Position numbers and translations under genes: made by a program. Below the pieces are notes generated by a model. That model did no database searches, was not told the origin of the DNA, and saw only the letters and a program-made list of their open reading frames with translations. Shown here piece by piece: positions 47,157 to 56,415 of a DNA stretch of 64,000 bases. The DNA comes from Nitrobacter vulgaris (GTDB lineage: Bacteria; Pseudomonadota; Alphaproteobacteria; Rhizobiales; Xanthobacteraceae). Each line of letters starts with the position of its first letter. Within the stretch, counting starts at the first letter, position 1. The stretch is taken from NCBI RefSeq assembly GCF_002028545.1, contig NZ_MWPQ01000039.1:97973-161972 (forward strand), read 5' to 3'.

Positions 47157-47993
47157 TCAGTCAGACAGCCATTTCTGTACGTATGCGTCGATGAGCTCGC
47201 GCACGGATTCGGATTTGATCACCAAGCCGAGGTCGATCATCTCCGCACCGATGAACCCGGACTCGCTCTGCGTCGGTACTGGCCCGGGCACGAGCTGGTT
47301 GGCCTCTTCTCGGAAGAATACCTCCGCCACCACGCCAGCAAACCATATCGTACGCGCCGCGTCGCCGCGCGGGCGCAGTGGATCGTCGCGCACCACAAAA
47401 ACCGGGCTGCCGCTCGATCCGGGATACACCGCGGCGTCGATCAGGAATTGCTTGTGCCCCTCGAAATCGAGTTCCAGCGGCGTGGCGGTGGTGCCCCGGC
47501 GCAGGATGGGCACGAGGTTGACCTGATCCCACACTCCGCTGGGATAGCCGACGAACAGGACCTCCTCCAGCGCATCGAAGCCCCGCACCGTTGCCGCATC
47601 GGGAATGCGCTGGCTGTCGATCGCGTGATAATATAGCTGCACGCCGAGATCGCGCGCCGCACGCTCGAGCGGCCGCAGCGGCACGATGGCAAGATCGACC
47701 GCGGGGTCGGGATGGACGAACCACGCCGCGGGAAAGTCGTCGATGTTGAGCTGAAAGCGTTGGCCGAATGCCGGCTTACCCTCGCTTGTCTGGGTGAACA
47801 CCAGGCCACCGCGGCGCACGCCCTCGACCAGATGCCGGTTGGTGACGATAAACGGCGTACTGCCCTTAGCGTGGGCGTGGCTGAGGATGAAGGCCGTGCC
47901 CGAGCCGGCGCTGCCGTCCTCGAGTTCGGTGTCCACCCGCACCGTGGAAAACAGCAGCTTCTTTGCTATGGAGTCGATTTCCATGGGGCTCAC
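47157..47993 (-). CDS. trypsin-like serine protease at the end of the cso operon
   Basis: The 278-residue protein has a chymotrypsin-fold layout: His in VTNRHLVEG, Asp in VDLAIVPL and Ser in [12 protein letters not shown]. There is no signal peptide, so it should be cytosolic. Its GTG start overlaps the csoS1D stop (GTGA); an in-frame ATG lies 9 nt further on. The coupling suggests it is part of the carboxysome operon, which is not a standard component. The catalytic triad is read from motifs; the substrate is unknown. Confidence 0.8.
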   Translation of the reverse strand: MSPMEIDSIAKKLLFSTVRVDTELEDGSAGSGTAFILSHAHAKGSTPFIVTNRHLVEGVRRGGLVFTQTSEGKPAFGQRFQLNIDDFPAAWFVHPDPAVDLAIVPLRPLERAARDLGVQLYYHAIDSQRIPDAATVRGFDALEEVLFVGYPSGVWDQVNLVPILRRGTTATPLELDFEGHKQFLIDAAVYPGSSGSPVFVVRDDPLRPRGDAARTIWFAGVVAEVFFREEANQLVPGPVPTQSESGFIGAEMIDLGLVIKSESVRELIDAYVQKWLSD

Positions 47994-48622
47994 GCGTGCG
48001 CTACGGCGCGCTGGTTCAATCGCTCGATCGCGGCCACTGCGGCGCGCTGTGCTTCCTCGGCCTCGGCCTCGTTGCCCATCATGGTCAACCGGCCGAAAGA
48101 ACCGAAGGCTTTGACATCTACCAAGGTGATGTGCGCGGCCTTCTCGGCCTCATTGGCGGCATACATGATATAGCCCGCCGGCTCGACCTCCAGGATGAAC
48201 ATGCTCTTGCCGGGCAGGATCATCGAGCCCTTGCGCAATTGGCGGTTGATCAGCGTGGCGTGGTCGGGCGTGATGGCGCGGATGATCTCGTTCCACGCTA
48301 TCTTGCAGCGCAGCCGAGAATCCATCGTGGTGTTGAGCTGCCGTAAGATCAACTCGCCCGCGGCGAGCACTTCGCTCTGATTGCGGAAGTGGAGCTCCAT
48401 CGAACCGAAAGCGCGCTCGACGACCTGCTCACCCATGCGCACGTTGGTTTTTTTCAGCGCGATATCCGAAAGATTGTGCACCGCCATGCCGGGGGCGACC
48501 TCGATCCACATGCAGGCATCGCCAGGCACCGGTAGAAAACCTTGCGAGGACGTCGCGATATAGGACGCCAGCTGCGGTTGCAGCGCGTCCATGAACACGT
48601 AGGTTCGCAGGGTGATCTTCAT
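47990..48622 (-). CDS. csoS1D: carboxysome shell protein CsoS1D (tandem BMC domain)
   Basis: CsoS1D is a trimeric shell protein with two BMC domains that can form a gated pore. The 210-residue protein opens with [20 protein letters not shown] and [19 protein letters not shown]. The second half ends in a BMC-like unit ([20 protein letters not shown]). It follows cbbO by 13 nt in the same direction, a position csoS1D can occupy in extended cso clusters. Identification rests on remembered family sequence and operon context. Confidence 0.78.
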   Translation of the reverse strand: MKITLRTYVFMDALQPQLASYIATSSQGFLPVPGDACMWIEVAPGMAVHNLSDIALKKTNVRMGEQVVERAFGSMELHFRNQSEVLAAGELILRQLNTTMDSRLRCKIAWNEIIRAITPDHATLINRQLRKGSMILPGKSMFILEVEPAGYIMYAANEAEKAAHITLVDVKAFGSFGRLTMMGNEAEAEEAQRAAVAAIERLNQRAVAHA

Positions 48623-48635
48623 CCTCAGCCCACCC

Positions 48636-50996
48636 TCACCGCGTCAGGCTCATGTAGAGCATGGGCAGTTTTTCCGGCAGGCGCTCAGCCTTATCGATAA
48701 CGGTGAAGTTCTTTATGCCAAAAATGCGCGACACGTATTGGTCGGCATGCGGATCGAGCGACAGACCATAGACCGTGATACCTTGACGGCTGAGTTCTTC
48801 CACTGCGGCCTTGGCATCGTGGCGCAGGTATTTCGGATCGGTGACGTCGTTGTCGGCCGGCTCGCCGTCGGTGACGACGAATATGACACGTTTGCTTCTG
48901 GGCTGCAGCGCCAGGTAGTGGGCGGCATGACGCAACGCTGCGCCCATGCGAGTGGAGAGCCGTCCTTTCATCCCCGCCAACCGCGCCTTGACTACATCGT
49001 CATACGGCTGGTCGAAATCCTTGAAGCGGTGGTAATGCACATCGTGCCGGCCGTCAGAGCAAAACCCATGGATGGCAAACGGGTCACCGATACGATCCAG
49101 CGCACCTGCCAGCAATACCGTGGCGGCGCGCGTAAGGTCCATCACTGTGTAGTCGTGGCCGCGCACCTTTTCGTTTGACGACTCGGACATGTCCAGCAGC
49201 ACCAGCACCGCCAGATCGCGCAGCGCTCGCTTGTAGCGCATCATGATACGCGGATCGTGCTGCTGGCCGATGCGAATATCGATCATCGCGCGCACCGCGG
49301 CGTTGATGTCGATCTCGTCACCATCCTCCACGTGACGAATGCGCTGCATACCTTGCGGCACCATCGACTCGATCAGGAACTTGAGACGCGAGATCACCGG
49401 CTTGTGCTCTAGGATGATACCCTCGATCACCTCCAGTTCGCCCATCACCGGGTGGTACTCAAGCAACGTCACCCAGTTTGGACGCTCGAGCTGGATCTGA
49501 TAGTCCCACTCGGGATAGTGGAAAGGCTCGGAGACCGGCGGACGGCCTTCCAGCGAGTTGATGCTGACGTTCTCCTGGTCGAGATAGAACTCGGTCGGAA
49601 GCTCCCAAACCTCCTGCGCATCGTCGCCGGCAAACTCAACGTCCACCTCGTTGACCATTTCCATCACGTTGACTTTTTTGCGCACCTGCTGGCGGGTCTC
49701 CCAGGTGGCAGCCATCACCTGCGCCTCGTCGTATTCCTCCAGAAACCAGACGGCGCGATTGTCATCACGGTAGATGGCGCTAAGCGCATCCGTAAGCTTG
49801 TTGTAGGTAGGCAGGTCGAGTTCGAACAGGTGGTGCGATAAATCCACGCCCAAATTCCAGCTCACCTGATTGCTGTCCAGATCAGACTGGGCACGAAACG
49901 CGGCCACGCCCTGCTGCACAAACGGATGCGGGTCGGTCGTGTCGAGATCGAGCAAGGCGCGGGCGAGACGATCAAGCAGCTCCCCCACGGTCTGCGGCTG
50001 GGCCGAATAGTCAAACACCGGATGCAGCGCTAACCAGGCTTGGCGCATCCCGGGGAATTTGCGAATCGCCAACTCCTCCACGCGCGCATCCTCGAACAGC
50101 TCGATCAGCGCCATCTGCACCGGCAACAGTTGCTGCATCGAAAGCGGCGTCTGGGTGAATACAAGATGCGCAGCGCAATGGTTGATGGCGGCGCGGTAGA
50201 CCTCAAGCGCACTGACGATCCGTTCGGGCGCGGTCGCATCGCCCTCGGGTTTATAGTCGTCATAGGCGTCTGCGATGTGGATTACATAATGCTCGATATA
50301 CGGCTTGAGCCCTTCGCGACTCTCGTAATCACCGGCGGTTGGACGCAGAAAAAAATCGCGACCCCAGATCGCACGCATGTAGATGTTGAGCCGCCGCTGA
50401 ATGTCGACGAACAGCGTGCCTTTGCGCTCTTGCTGCAGCACGGCCATCGCATCGGCGCTCTGCAGTCCGAAATAAGTCGCCTGCCCTTCGAAGTCCGCCT
50501 TGTACGCCTGCGCTCCCCATTGCACCCAGCGGCGCAAGCCACCCAGCGTGAGCTGGCTGAGCAGGCGGTCGAGATTTTCCAGCATCGGCCGCAAGCCGCG
50601 CGGAGCCTGGGCCAGCACGATCTCGAGCACATTGAGGTATTGGCGAAATAGTTCGGCATCGCCCACTCTGTGCGCTGCGAGCGGCGCGGTGCTGGCGATC
50701 AGCGCCAATACCTGCCCCGAGGTTTTGGATGCCATGCTCAGCAGGAAGTTGACCAGATCGGGCAGCACCTCCTCGCCGATGGCACGCCCGACCTCCGGCA
50801 TGGACTGGATGAAACTCACCACTAGGTCTTCGCCGCGACCAAGCTCATGCAGCGCCACTGCGCCTTTGAGATAATTATTCAGTCCGCGCGGGCTGATGGT
50901 GCGCGCAGCCTCGTTCCAGGAGGCGCGCAACAACTCCTGCGCACGGCCGGGCAGTTCGTCGAGAAGCTCCTGGAATTCGTCTAGGTGGATGGCCAT
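48636..50996 (-). CDS. cbbO: RuBisCO activase subunit CbbO
   Basis: CbbO is the adaptor that docks the CbbQ ATPase on inhibited RuBisCO. The 786-residue protein ends in a von Willebrand A domain with MIDAS motif [14 protein letters not shown] (about residue 600) and a later [10 protein letters not shown]. The long N-terminal helical region is family-typical. It lies after cbbQ (about 90-nt gap) and before csoS1D, all minus strand. Its presence in the cso cluster implies reactivation of the carboxysomal enzyme. Confidence 0.93.
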   Translation of the reverse strand: MAIHLDEFQELLDELPGRAQELLRASWNEAARTISPRGLNNYLKGAVALHELGRGEDLVVSFIQSMPEVGRAIGEEVLPDLVNFLLSMASKTSGQVLALIASTAPLAAHRVGDAELFRQYLNVLEIVLAQAPRGLRPMLENLDRLLSQLTLGGLRRWVQWGAQAYKADFEGQATYFGLQSADAMAVLQQERKGTLFVDIQRRLNIYMRAIWGRDFFLRPTAGDYESREGLKPYIEHYVIHIADAYDDYKPEGDATAPERIVSALEVYRAAINHCAAHLVFTQTPLSMQQLLPVQMALIELFEDARVEELAIRKFPGMRQAWLALHPVFDYSAQPQTVGELLDRLARALLDLDTTDPHPFVQQGVAAFRAQSDLDSNQVSWNLGVDLSHHLFELDLPTYNKLTDALSAIYRDDNRAVWFLEEYDEAQVMAATWETRQQVRKKVNVMEMVNEVDVEFAGDDAQEVWELPTEFYLDQENVSINSLEGRPPVSEPFHYPEWDYQIQLERPNWVTLLEYHPVMGELEVIEGIILEHKPVISRLKFLIESMVPQGMQRIRHVEDGDEIDINAAVRAMIDIRIGQQHDPRIMMRYKRALRDLAVLVLLDMSESSNEKVRGHDYTVMDLTRAATVLLAGALDRIGDPFAIHGFCSDGRHDVHYHRFKDFDQPYDDVVKARLAGMKGRLSTRMGAALRHAAHYLALQPRSKRVIFVVTDGEPADNDVTDPKYLRHDAKAAVEELSRQGITVYGLSLDPHADQYVSRIFGIKNFTVIDKAERLPEKLPMLYMSLTR

Positions 50997-51086
50997 GATA
51001 TGTAAGTTCGGACTGCCCTTGTAATTCTAGCCCGGCCGACCTCTCGTTTCCTTTCTCACCTCGCGCCCGCAAGCCGTCGGAGACGC

Positions 51087-52013
51087 TCAGAAGTATGTCG
51101 TCACCGCGGAATCGAGCGCGTTGCGCATATCGGGATCGTCGGTGATGGGGCGCACCAAAGCCACGCGGCAGGCAGCCAGCGGCGCGACGCCGCGGGAAAT
51201 CAGCGAGCCCGCGTAGATCAGCATGCGAGTCGAGATGCCCTCGTCCAGCCCATGGCCTTTGAGGTTGCGCGCATGTTCGGCGATGTGGACCAGCTTTTTT
51301 GCCGCTTCCAACTCGACGCCGCTCTCGTGCACGACGATCTCGGCCTCGACCTCGTGCTCAGGGTAGCTGAAGTCCAGCGCACCGAACCGCTGCTTGGTCG
51401 ACTGCTTCAGATCCTTCATGAGCGACTGATAGCCGGGGTTGTAAGAGATGACGACCTGGAAATCCGGATGCGCTTCGACGATCTCGCCCTTTTTCTCGAG
51501 CGGCAGAATGCGCCGCGCATCGGTCAGAGAGTGGATCACAACCGTGGTGTCCTGACGCGCCTCGACCACTTCGTCGAGATAGCAGATTCCGCCGAAACGG
51601 GCCGCCATGGTCAAAGGTCCATCCTGCCAGCGGGTGCCGTTGGCATCGAGCAAAAAGCGGCCGACAAGGTCGCTGGCGGTCATGTCTTCGTTGCACGCCA
51701 CGGTAACCAGCGGCTTGCCGAGCTTCCACGCCATGTATTCAACGAAGCGCGTTTTGCCGCAGCCTGTCGGGCCCTTCAGCATCATCGGCATACGGACCGA
51801 ATAGGCGGCTTCATAAAGCTCGATTTCATCGGCTACCGCGCGGTAGTAGGGCTCCTTGGCGACGCGGTAGGCGTCGAGCCCGGCCGCGGCGCCGGCCGCC
51901 GCATCCGTCACGGCGCGAGGGGCCGCGCCGCTCGGCGCAGGGGAATCCGCGGGCACGTGGAAGGCTGGGTTTCGTCGCGGAAGGTAGCCGCGCCTGGTGG
52001 GATCGTCACGCAT
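51087..52013 (-). CDS. cbbQ: RuBisCO activase AAA ATPase CbbQ
   Basis: A MoxR-type AAA+ ATPase that, with CbbO, remodels RuBisCO to release inhibitory sugar phosphates. The 308 residues contain Walker A LKGPTGCGKTRFVEY, DLVGRFLLD, Walker B ICYLDEVVEARQDT and the VVISYNPGYQ sensor. An N-terminal ~45-residue Pro/Ala-rich extension precedes the AAA core and may be a start-site overcall. Located 19 nt after mcdB. Confidence 0.93.
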   Translation of the reverse strand: MRDDPTRRGYLPRRNPAFHVPADSPAPSGAAPRAVTDAAAGAAAGLDAYRVAKEPYYRAVADEIELYEAAYSVRMPMMLKGPTGCGKTRFVEYMAWKLGKPLVTVACNEDMTASDLVGRFLLDANGTRWQDGPLTMAARFGGICYLDEVVEARQDTTVVIHSLTDARRILPLEKKGEIVEAHPDFQVVISYNPGYQSLMKDLKQSTKQRFGALDFSYPEHEVEAEIVVHESGVELEAAKKLVHIAEHARNLKGHGLDEGISTRMLIYAGSLISRGVAPLAACRVALVRPITDDPDMRNALDSAVTTYF

Positions 52014-52032
52014 GATCGGGTTCCTGGAAATC

Positions 52033-52251
52033 TCAATCCGGCCAAATGCGGTCGGGGAACAATTCCTGCTTACTATCCGGCGGCTCGGCCGCCAGTGATT
52101 CTGTCGGGGCGCGCTTGGCGGTAGCGGCCTTGGCAGTGGTCGAAGCCGAGCGCGCCGTCTTGCGGGTCTCGGTCTTTTCTTCAGGGGTAGGCTCCGCGCC
52201 AGTCTTGGCCTGACGGACGCTGCTGGCGAGCTTGTCTTTGATGCTGGTCAT
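52033..52251 (-). CDS. mcdB: carboxysome positioning adaptor McdB (alpha type)
   Basis: McdB links carboxysomes to the McdA gradient on the nucleoid. The 72-residue protein is low-complexity and rich in Lys, Ala and Thr, with a C-terminal FPDRIWPD that matches the conserved terminal Trp motif of alpha-type McdB. Its ATG overlaps the mcdA stop (ATGA). The combination of tiny size, disorder, the Trp motif and position next to mcdA supports the call. Confidence 0.85.
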   Translation of the reverse strand: MTSIKDKLASSVRQAKTGAEPTPEEKTETRKTARSASTTAKAATAKRAPTESLAAEPPDSKQELFPDRIWPD

Positions 52252-52883
52252 GCAAGAATCTCCTCTATGAGGCCTTCGATTTCCGCGACCGCACTTTGGC
52301 CGCGCGCCCCTAGTTGGTATGCCGATACGCCCTCAAGCGCAGCGGTCTTGTAGATGCCGCGGCGGCGCACCGGGGTACGCATCACCGGCAGGCCGAACTC
52401 GGCCAGCGCCTCCTGCATCGCCGCCGATAGCGCGCTGCGCGCCTCGATCTGGTTCGGCAGCAGGTAGGCTCGGAGTCCCGGGTTGAGTCGTCGAGCCTCA
52501 TCGATGTCCTGCGGTAGCCGCAGGCTGGCCCACAGATCCATCGGCGAAGGCAGCACCGGAATGACAGCCACGTCGCAGCTTTGCAGCGCCAGCGCCGCCG
52601 CACGGCTCTCGACCGCCGGCGGGCAGTCCAACACGACGAACGGATAGGCGCGAAAGTCCCGCCGCAGATCGACCGCGCCCACGCCCACGCGCAAGTGCTT
52701 GACCGTGGCCGGAAAGGATTGCGTGCCTGCCGCGGCCCATTGCGTGGCCGAGCCCTGCGGATCCAGATCCACCACAACCGCCGATGCACGCCGCGCCAGC
52801 CCCGCACCGAGATGCATGGCCACGGTGGTCTTGCCGGCGCCGCCTTTCTGGTTGATCACCGCGATGACCAGTGGCCCGCCCAT
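52248..52883 (-). CDS. mcdA: carboxysome positioning ATPase McdA (ParA type)
   Basis: McdA is a ParA-family ATPase that distributes carboxysomes over the nucleoid. The 211-residue protein has the deviant Walker A QKGGAGKTTVAMHLG (residues ~11-25), VVDLDPQGSATQWA and FVVLDCPPAVES. It overlaps mcdB by 4 nt and starts 3 nt after acRAF, inside the cso operon, which distinguishes it from chromosomal ParA. Confidence 0.9.
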   Translation of the reverse strand: MGGPLVIAVINQKGGAGKTTVAMHLGAGLARRASAVVVDLDPQGSATQWAAAGTQSFPATVKHLRVGVGAVDLRRDFRAYPFVVLDCPPAVESRAAALALQSCDVAVIPVLPSPMDLWASLRLPQDIDEARRLNPGLRAYLLPNQIEARSALSAAMQEALAEFGLPVMRTPVRRRGIYKTAALEGVSAYQLGARGQSAVAEIEGLIEEILA

Positions 52884-52886
52884 CGC

Positions 52887-53153
52887 TCACTCCCCGCGCT
52901 CGGCCAGAGCAGCGATACGCCCGGCGAACTGTTCGTCCTCGGCGCTCAATGCGGCGCCGTCGGCCGCCCCGATCGTAATGTTGACGTAGGTGGTGCCGAA
53001 GTTGATGTTCTGCGGATGGCGCTGAATCTCCTCGGACAGCGCCGAAAGCGCGTCGAGGAAGGCGCGGGTCTGCGCATATTGCGCAAACGCAAAGCGACGA
53101 AACAACGTCGGCGGCTTGTCGCGGCGCTCCCAACCTTGGAAATCATCAGTCAT
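52887..53153 (-). CDS. RuBisCO assembly factor acRAF (pterin-carbinolamine-dehydratase-like)
   Basis: This 88-residue protein is of the pterin-4a-carbinolamine dehydratase fold found in alpha-carboxysome operons, where it acts as a RuBisCO assembly factor rather than an enzyme. It has WERRDKPPTLFRRFAF, the helix TRAFLDALSALSEEI and RHPQNINFGTTYVNITI. The family's catalytic His pair is reduced, as is usual for acRAF. It lies just downstream of the decayed bacterioferritin-like gene. Confidence 0.85.
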   Translation of the reverse strand: MTDDFQGWERRDKPPTLFRRFAFAQYAQTRAFLDALSALSEEIQRHPQNINFGTTYVNITIGAADGAALSAEDEQFAGRIAALAERGE

Positions 53154-53160
53154 GGGCGTC

Positions 53161-53551
53161 CTACCCCGGTTCGATCTGGGTTACGTGATCGAGATGCGCT
53201 AGCGCCTCCTGTAGCAAGGCTTCGAATAGCGAGGCGGTGTCGTTACCGCGCAGCCGACGGCGCGTACGTCAACGCGTCGACAACTGCAGAGACCCGAACC
53301 GAACCGTTGTCCGACCCAGCCGCGCCGCGGGCAACTGCCCGCCGCAAGGTGTCATACCCAACAGGACCTGCCGCGCCATCAAACGCTCGGCATGACCCGG
53401 TCGCTCCGGCTCGGCGCGCCGCTTGCGTGCCAAATTTTCGGCATCTCCCCAGGAGCGTGCGAGCACGCTTGGACGAGATACTTGCTGCACGCCGCCAACT
53501 CTTGATTGAGCGCGCGTGCGAGCCAGCCAGGGTTCGCCGATCGACCGCCAC
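53161..53551 (-). pseudogene. decayed carboxysome-associated bacterioferritin-like gene
   Basis: A GTG at 53551 with GGAGGA upstream opens a gene that is broken into several frames. Recognisable pieces are SANPGWLARALNQELAACSK, then in another frame EPERPGHAERLMARQVLLGM, then RGNDTASLFEALLQEALAHL up to a stop at 53161. They match the order of the bacterioferritin-like protein encoded between csoS1 and acRAF in other cso operons. At least three frameshifts separate them and no intact product is possible. Intact flanking genes argue against general sequencing error. Confidence 0.78.
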
Positions 53552-53569
53552 GACGTCCTCCGCGCAGGA

Positions 53570-53920
53570 TCAGCTGCGGGTGGACGTGAGTTCGGCGTCG
53601 CGACCGCCACGGCTGCCGCCGTTGACCTCGGGTTGGGTCGGCAAGATACCCTCGACCTCGTTGTGCACTCGCGCGATGATGTGCGCGGCCACCAAGCCAT
53701 CGCCCACGCGCTCGCAGGCGTCAGCCCCGGCACGCACCGCCGCGTTGACCGCACCGGTTTCGCCGCGCACCAGCACGGTGACGTAGCCGCCGCCCACAAA
53801 TTGCCGGCCGATCAGCCGCACTTCGGAGGCCTTGGTCATCGCGTCGGCCGCCTCGATCGCGGGCACCAGCCCGCGGGTTTCAATCATGCCCAGGGCAATG
53901 CCGTTCACGTGTGTTGCCAT
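53570..53920 (-). CDS. csoS1B: carboxysome shell hexamer protein CsoS1 (tailed, CsoS1B-like)
   Basis: A single-BMC-domain protein that tiles the shell facets. The 116 residues include IALGMIETRGLVPAIEAADA and the pore-region segment RQFVGGGYVTVLVRGETGAV. A C-terminal extension of about 20 residues after VEGILPTQP is Gly/Arg-rich, longer than in the sister copy. CsoS1B of Halothiobacillus is also the tailed paralogue. The core is almost identical in DNA to the upstream csoS1 gene. Confidence 0.9.
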   Translation of the reverse strand: MATHVNGIALGMIETRGLVPAIEAADAMTKASEVRLIGRQFVGGGYVTVLVRGETGAVNAAVRAGADACERVGDGLVAAHIIARVHNEVEGILPTQPEVNGGSRGGRDAELTSTRS

Positions 53921-53961
53921 GTCGTTGTCCTTCCAATTACCAGCAGGAGAAAAAGCCGAGC

Positions 53962-54258
53962 TTAAGCGCTCGGCGATTTCGGCAGAATGCCTTCGACCTC
54001 GCTGTGCACGCGGGCAATGATGTGCGCGGCCACCAGACCGTCGCCCACGCGCTCGCAGGCGTCAGCCCCGGCACGCACCGCCGCGTTGACCGCACCGGTT
54101 TCGCCACGCACCAGCACGGTGACGTAGCCGCCCCCGACGAACTGACGCGAGATCAAGCGCACCTCGGCAGCCTTGGTCATCGCGTCCGCCGCCTCGATCG
54201 CGGGAACCAGTCCGCGAGTTTCAATCATGCCCAGCGCAATACCCATCGATTCAGCCAT
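53962..54258 (-). CDS. csoS1A: carboxysome shell hexamer protein CsoS1 (CsoS1A/C-like)
   Basis: The 98-residue BMC-H protein has the standard length of CsoS1A and CsoS1C. It starts MAESMGIALGMIETRGLVPA and ends in ARVHSEVEGILPKSPSA. It forms the hexameric facet tile through which bicarbonate and sugar phosphates pass. Only two csoS1 genes are present here, against three in Halothiobacillus. It lies 41 nt before the tailed copy. Confidence 0.93.
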   Translation of the reverse strand: MAESMGIALGMIETRGLVPAIEAADAMTKAAEVRLISRQFVGGGYVTVLVRGETGAVNAAVRAGADACERVGDGLVAAHIIARVHSEVEGILPKSPSA

Positions 54259-54358
54259 CTGTTCACTCCTTGTTGTCGAAATAAAAGAATCACAAGCCAG
54301 TCACGGCACCTTGACGCCCGCTACGCGCGCGCCGTTTTGCTCTTTGCTCACCGCGTCA

Positions 54359-54607
54359 TCACTCCTCCTCCCAGCCATCAATGATGCCGCAGATAGTCAG
54401 GTCGGTGGCCACTGTTCGATCAGGCATGGCCATACGTGCGGCTGTGCCGGCAGCAGTGAATACCCACTTGCCAGGCGGCGTTCCGACCGGGTCGGTCGCC
54501 ACCGATAGTTCTCCCTTCTGGCCCCTCAGAATCCGAAGCGAAGCCGAGTTCATCTCTGGCACACGCCGGGTGCAGACCAATTCATCGACCACGCGCCAGA
54601 TTTCCAT
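54359..54607 (-). CDS. csoS4B: carboxysome vertex pentamer protein CsoS4B
   Basis: CsoS4 proteins are BMC-P pentamers that cap the shell vertices. The ATG at 54607 overlaps the csoS4A stop (TGATG) and has GGAGG 7 nt upstream. The 82 residues read MEIWRVVDELVCTRRV, PGKWVFTAAGTAARMA and end ATDLTICGIIDGWEEE, typical of the family. The larger open frame to 54871 is csoS4A read out of frame and is rejected. Confidence 0.92.
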   Translation of the reverse strand: MEIWRVVDELVCTRRVPEMNSASLRILRGQKGELSVATDPVGTPPGKWVFTAAGTAARMAMPDRTVATDLTICGIIDGWEEE

Positions 54608-54864
54608 CACGCCACCTCCGGATTCCAATGGTCGATGATACCGACGATGGTCAGATCGGATGGATAATCCCTGGCCCCTGCCGCATCGCGCGCCGCGGAG
54701 GACCCGACACAAATCACCCAGTCGCCCGGGATGCAGCCGACGGCATCGACCGCGACGCTGCGCGGTCCATTCGGCGTTTCCTGCACGACAAGCAGCGGAC
54801 GATGACCCATGGCATGGATGCGATTGGTCGACACGAGGGTGGTACTTACACGCATGATCTTCAT
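54607..54864 (-). CDS. csoS4A: carboxysome vertex pentamer protein CsoS4A
   Basis: The first of two BMC-P vertex proteins. The 85 residues begin MKIMRVSTTLVSTNRI, contain GCIPGDWVICVGSSAARDAA and end SDLTIVGIIDHWNPEVA. It follows csoSCA by 13 nt and overlaps csoS4B by one base. Standard order csoSCA-csoS4A-csoS4B is kept. Confidence 0.93.
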   Translation of the reverse strand: MKIMRVSTTLVSTNRIHAMGHRPLLVVQETPNGPRSVAVDAVGCIPGDWVICVGSSAARDAAGARDYPSDLTIVGIIDHWNPEVA

Positions 54865-54877
54865 GGCTCATACGTCC

Positions 54878-56404
54878 TCAATGATCATCGACAGCGTCGT
54901 CGGCGACGAAGGCGCAGCGCTCGTCGCCGTCACGTTCGCTCACCGCAATCGCGCAATTGAGCAGACCCCGGGCGGCCAGATCGGGGTAACGCGACTCGAT
55001 CGCGTCTCGCACCCGCCGACCCCGCGCGATCGCCCGCTCGCGCGACTGAGGAATCCGCACGTCGTATTCGAAATGCACCAGAACCGGCACGGGCAGGCCG
55101 TGCGCGACGTTGAGCTTGGAGAAGATATTGATCCCGACATCCATGTCGGGCGCGCCTTCCTCGATTGTATTGAGGTGAGCGAAATAAAACAGATTGCGCA
55201 ATTGCAGCGGCCGCAGCGCTTCACCGGCAACAATGCATTCCTCGTCGTGACCGATTGTCGCGTAGCGCCCGGTGTGGTGCTTGATGACGTACTCGACCTG
55301 CGACAGGTTGGCCTCAGCCAGCGCCAGCACCAGGCGGCGCATACCATCGTGCATACGGCCGTTGCCCTGGCCCCAGCCACCCATGCCCTCGGCATCGGCA
55401 ACGATCCCGGCGATACGCGCCCGCGCGGCATCGGGCGCTAGCCCGAGGGTGTCGCGGTAGACCTGCGCGGTTTCGAAGTAGCGGTGCGCGTTAAGCTCGC
55501 CGAAGCCATCAGGCAGATGGATGCGCAGCGCATCCAGATCCGTGTCAACGCCGATAAGCAGCACATCTGGAGCGGCGCCCGCACCGAAAGTCTGGTCGAT
55601 CGCCGTCCGCAACTCATTCTGCAGGCGGTGCAGCGCCGCCTCGGTGGCCTGACGGTCGTTGCTGCCGTGAGCAGCGCAACCCTGGCCGTCCGGCGAGGAA
55701 CTGCTGAAATGATAGACGGCGATCTTGAGGTAATTCAGGCGGTCACCATCGACCATAGCGCCCGACAGCCGCTCGACTTCGCGCTGCGCCCAGTCTGATA
55801 CATCGACGTCGACATCGAACAGTGCGCCGGCATACGCCTTCACCCGCACATTCGGCCCAGGCAAAATGCGCAGCACATAGGGGCTGACGCCCTGCAGCCT
55901 GCCGTCGGAACAAGGGCTGATGTCAACGGTGTGGTAGCCGCACGAACGCAGGAAGTTCTCATCGAGCGGCAAGCGTTGGCGCCAACCGGCCTGCTCGGTC
56001 GACGCATTTTCAACACTCGCCTTCAGAGCGCTGAATATGCAGCGCGAGTGCAGTGCGGACAAATCCAGCCCGCACACCCAGGCGTCCTCGAGCACCTGCG
56101 ACGGCAGATCGAAACCGAGTTGCTCGCGGGCAAGCTGCTGCGCGCGCTCGGTGAAGTTTCCGTCGTGCTGATACGTCGAGATATGTTTGAGCACGTCGAC
56201 GATGCGGGTAAAACGCGAGCGCACGGTTCGCTCGTAATCGAACAGCATGCGATTGAGATCGCGATCGACCAGCGCATGCTCGCACATCTGCCCGCCGCCG
56301 ATCATACACGCCGGATGATCGGGCATAGCCACCGCCTCGGGAGCCGCCACAGCAACTGGGCTGGCTTCTCGTCGCAGGGCCTGAAGGCGTTTGCGCGTGT
56401 TCAT
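54878..56404 (-). CDS. csoSCA: carboxysomal carbonic anhydrase CsoSCA
   Basis: CsoSCA converts bicarbonate to CO2 next to RuBisCO inside the shell. The 508-residue protein has the zinc-site regions: a Cys in LSALHSRCIFSALKA (about residue 140), and a His and a Cys in KIAVYHFSSSSPDGQGCAAHG (about 227-242). This matches the Cys-His-Cys arrangement of this beta-class-derived family. An N-terminal region before residue 80 probably binds RuBisCO. Length is normal. It lies 11 nt after csoS2. Confidence 0.92.
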   Translation of the reverse strand: MNTRKRLQALRREASPVAVAAPEAVAMPDHPACMIGGGQMCEHALVDRDLNRMLFDYERTVRSRFTRIVDVLKHISTYQHDGNFTERAQQLAREQLGFDLPSQVLEDAWVCGLDLSALHSRCIFSALKASVENASTEQAGWRQRLPLDENFLRSCGYHTVDISPCSDGRLQGVSPYVLRILPGPNVRVKAYAGALFDVDVDVSDWAQREVERLSGAMVDGDRLNYLKIAVYHFSSSSPDGQGCAAHGSNDRQATEAALHRLQNELRTAIDQTFGAGAAPDVLLIGVDTDLDALRIHLPDGFGELNAHRYFETAQVYRDTLGLAPDAARARIAGIVADAEGMGGWGQGNGRMHDGMRRLVLALAEANLSQVEYVIKHHTGRYATIGHDEECIVAGEALRPLQLRNLFYFAHLNTIEEGAPDMDVGINIFSKLNVAHGLPVPVLVHFEYDVRIPQSRERAIARGRRVRDAIESRYPDLAARGLLNCAIAVSERDGDERCAFVADDAVDDH

Positions 56405-56415
56405 ATCCGCGATCC

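Noticed and set aside
53269..53799. 176-codon minus-strand frame
   Set aside because: It joins out-of-frame csoS1 sequence to one piece of the decayed bacterioferritin-like gene.
54359..54871. 170-codon minus-strand frame as one protein
   Set aside because: Its upstream part is csoS4A read out of frame; only the last 82 codons (csoS4B) are real.
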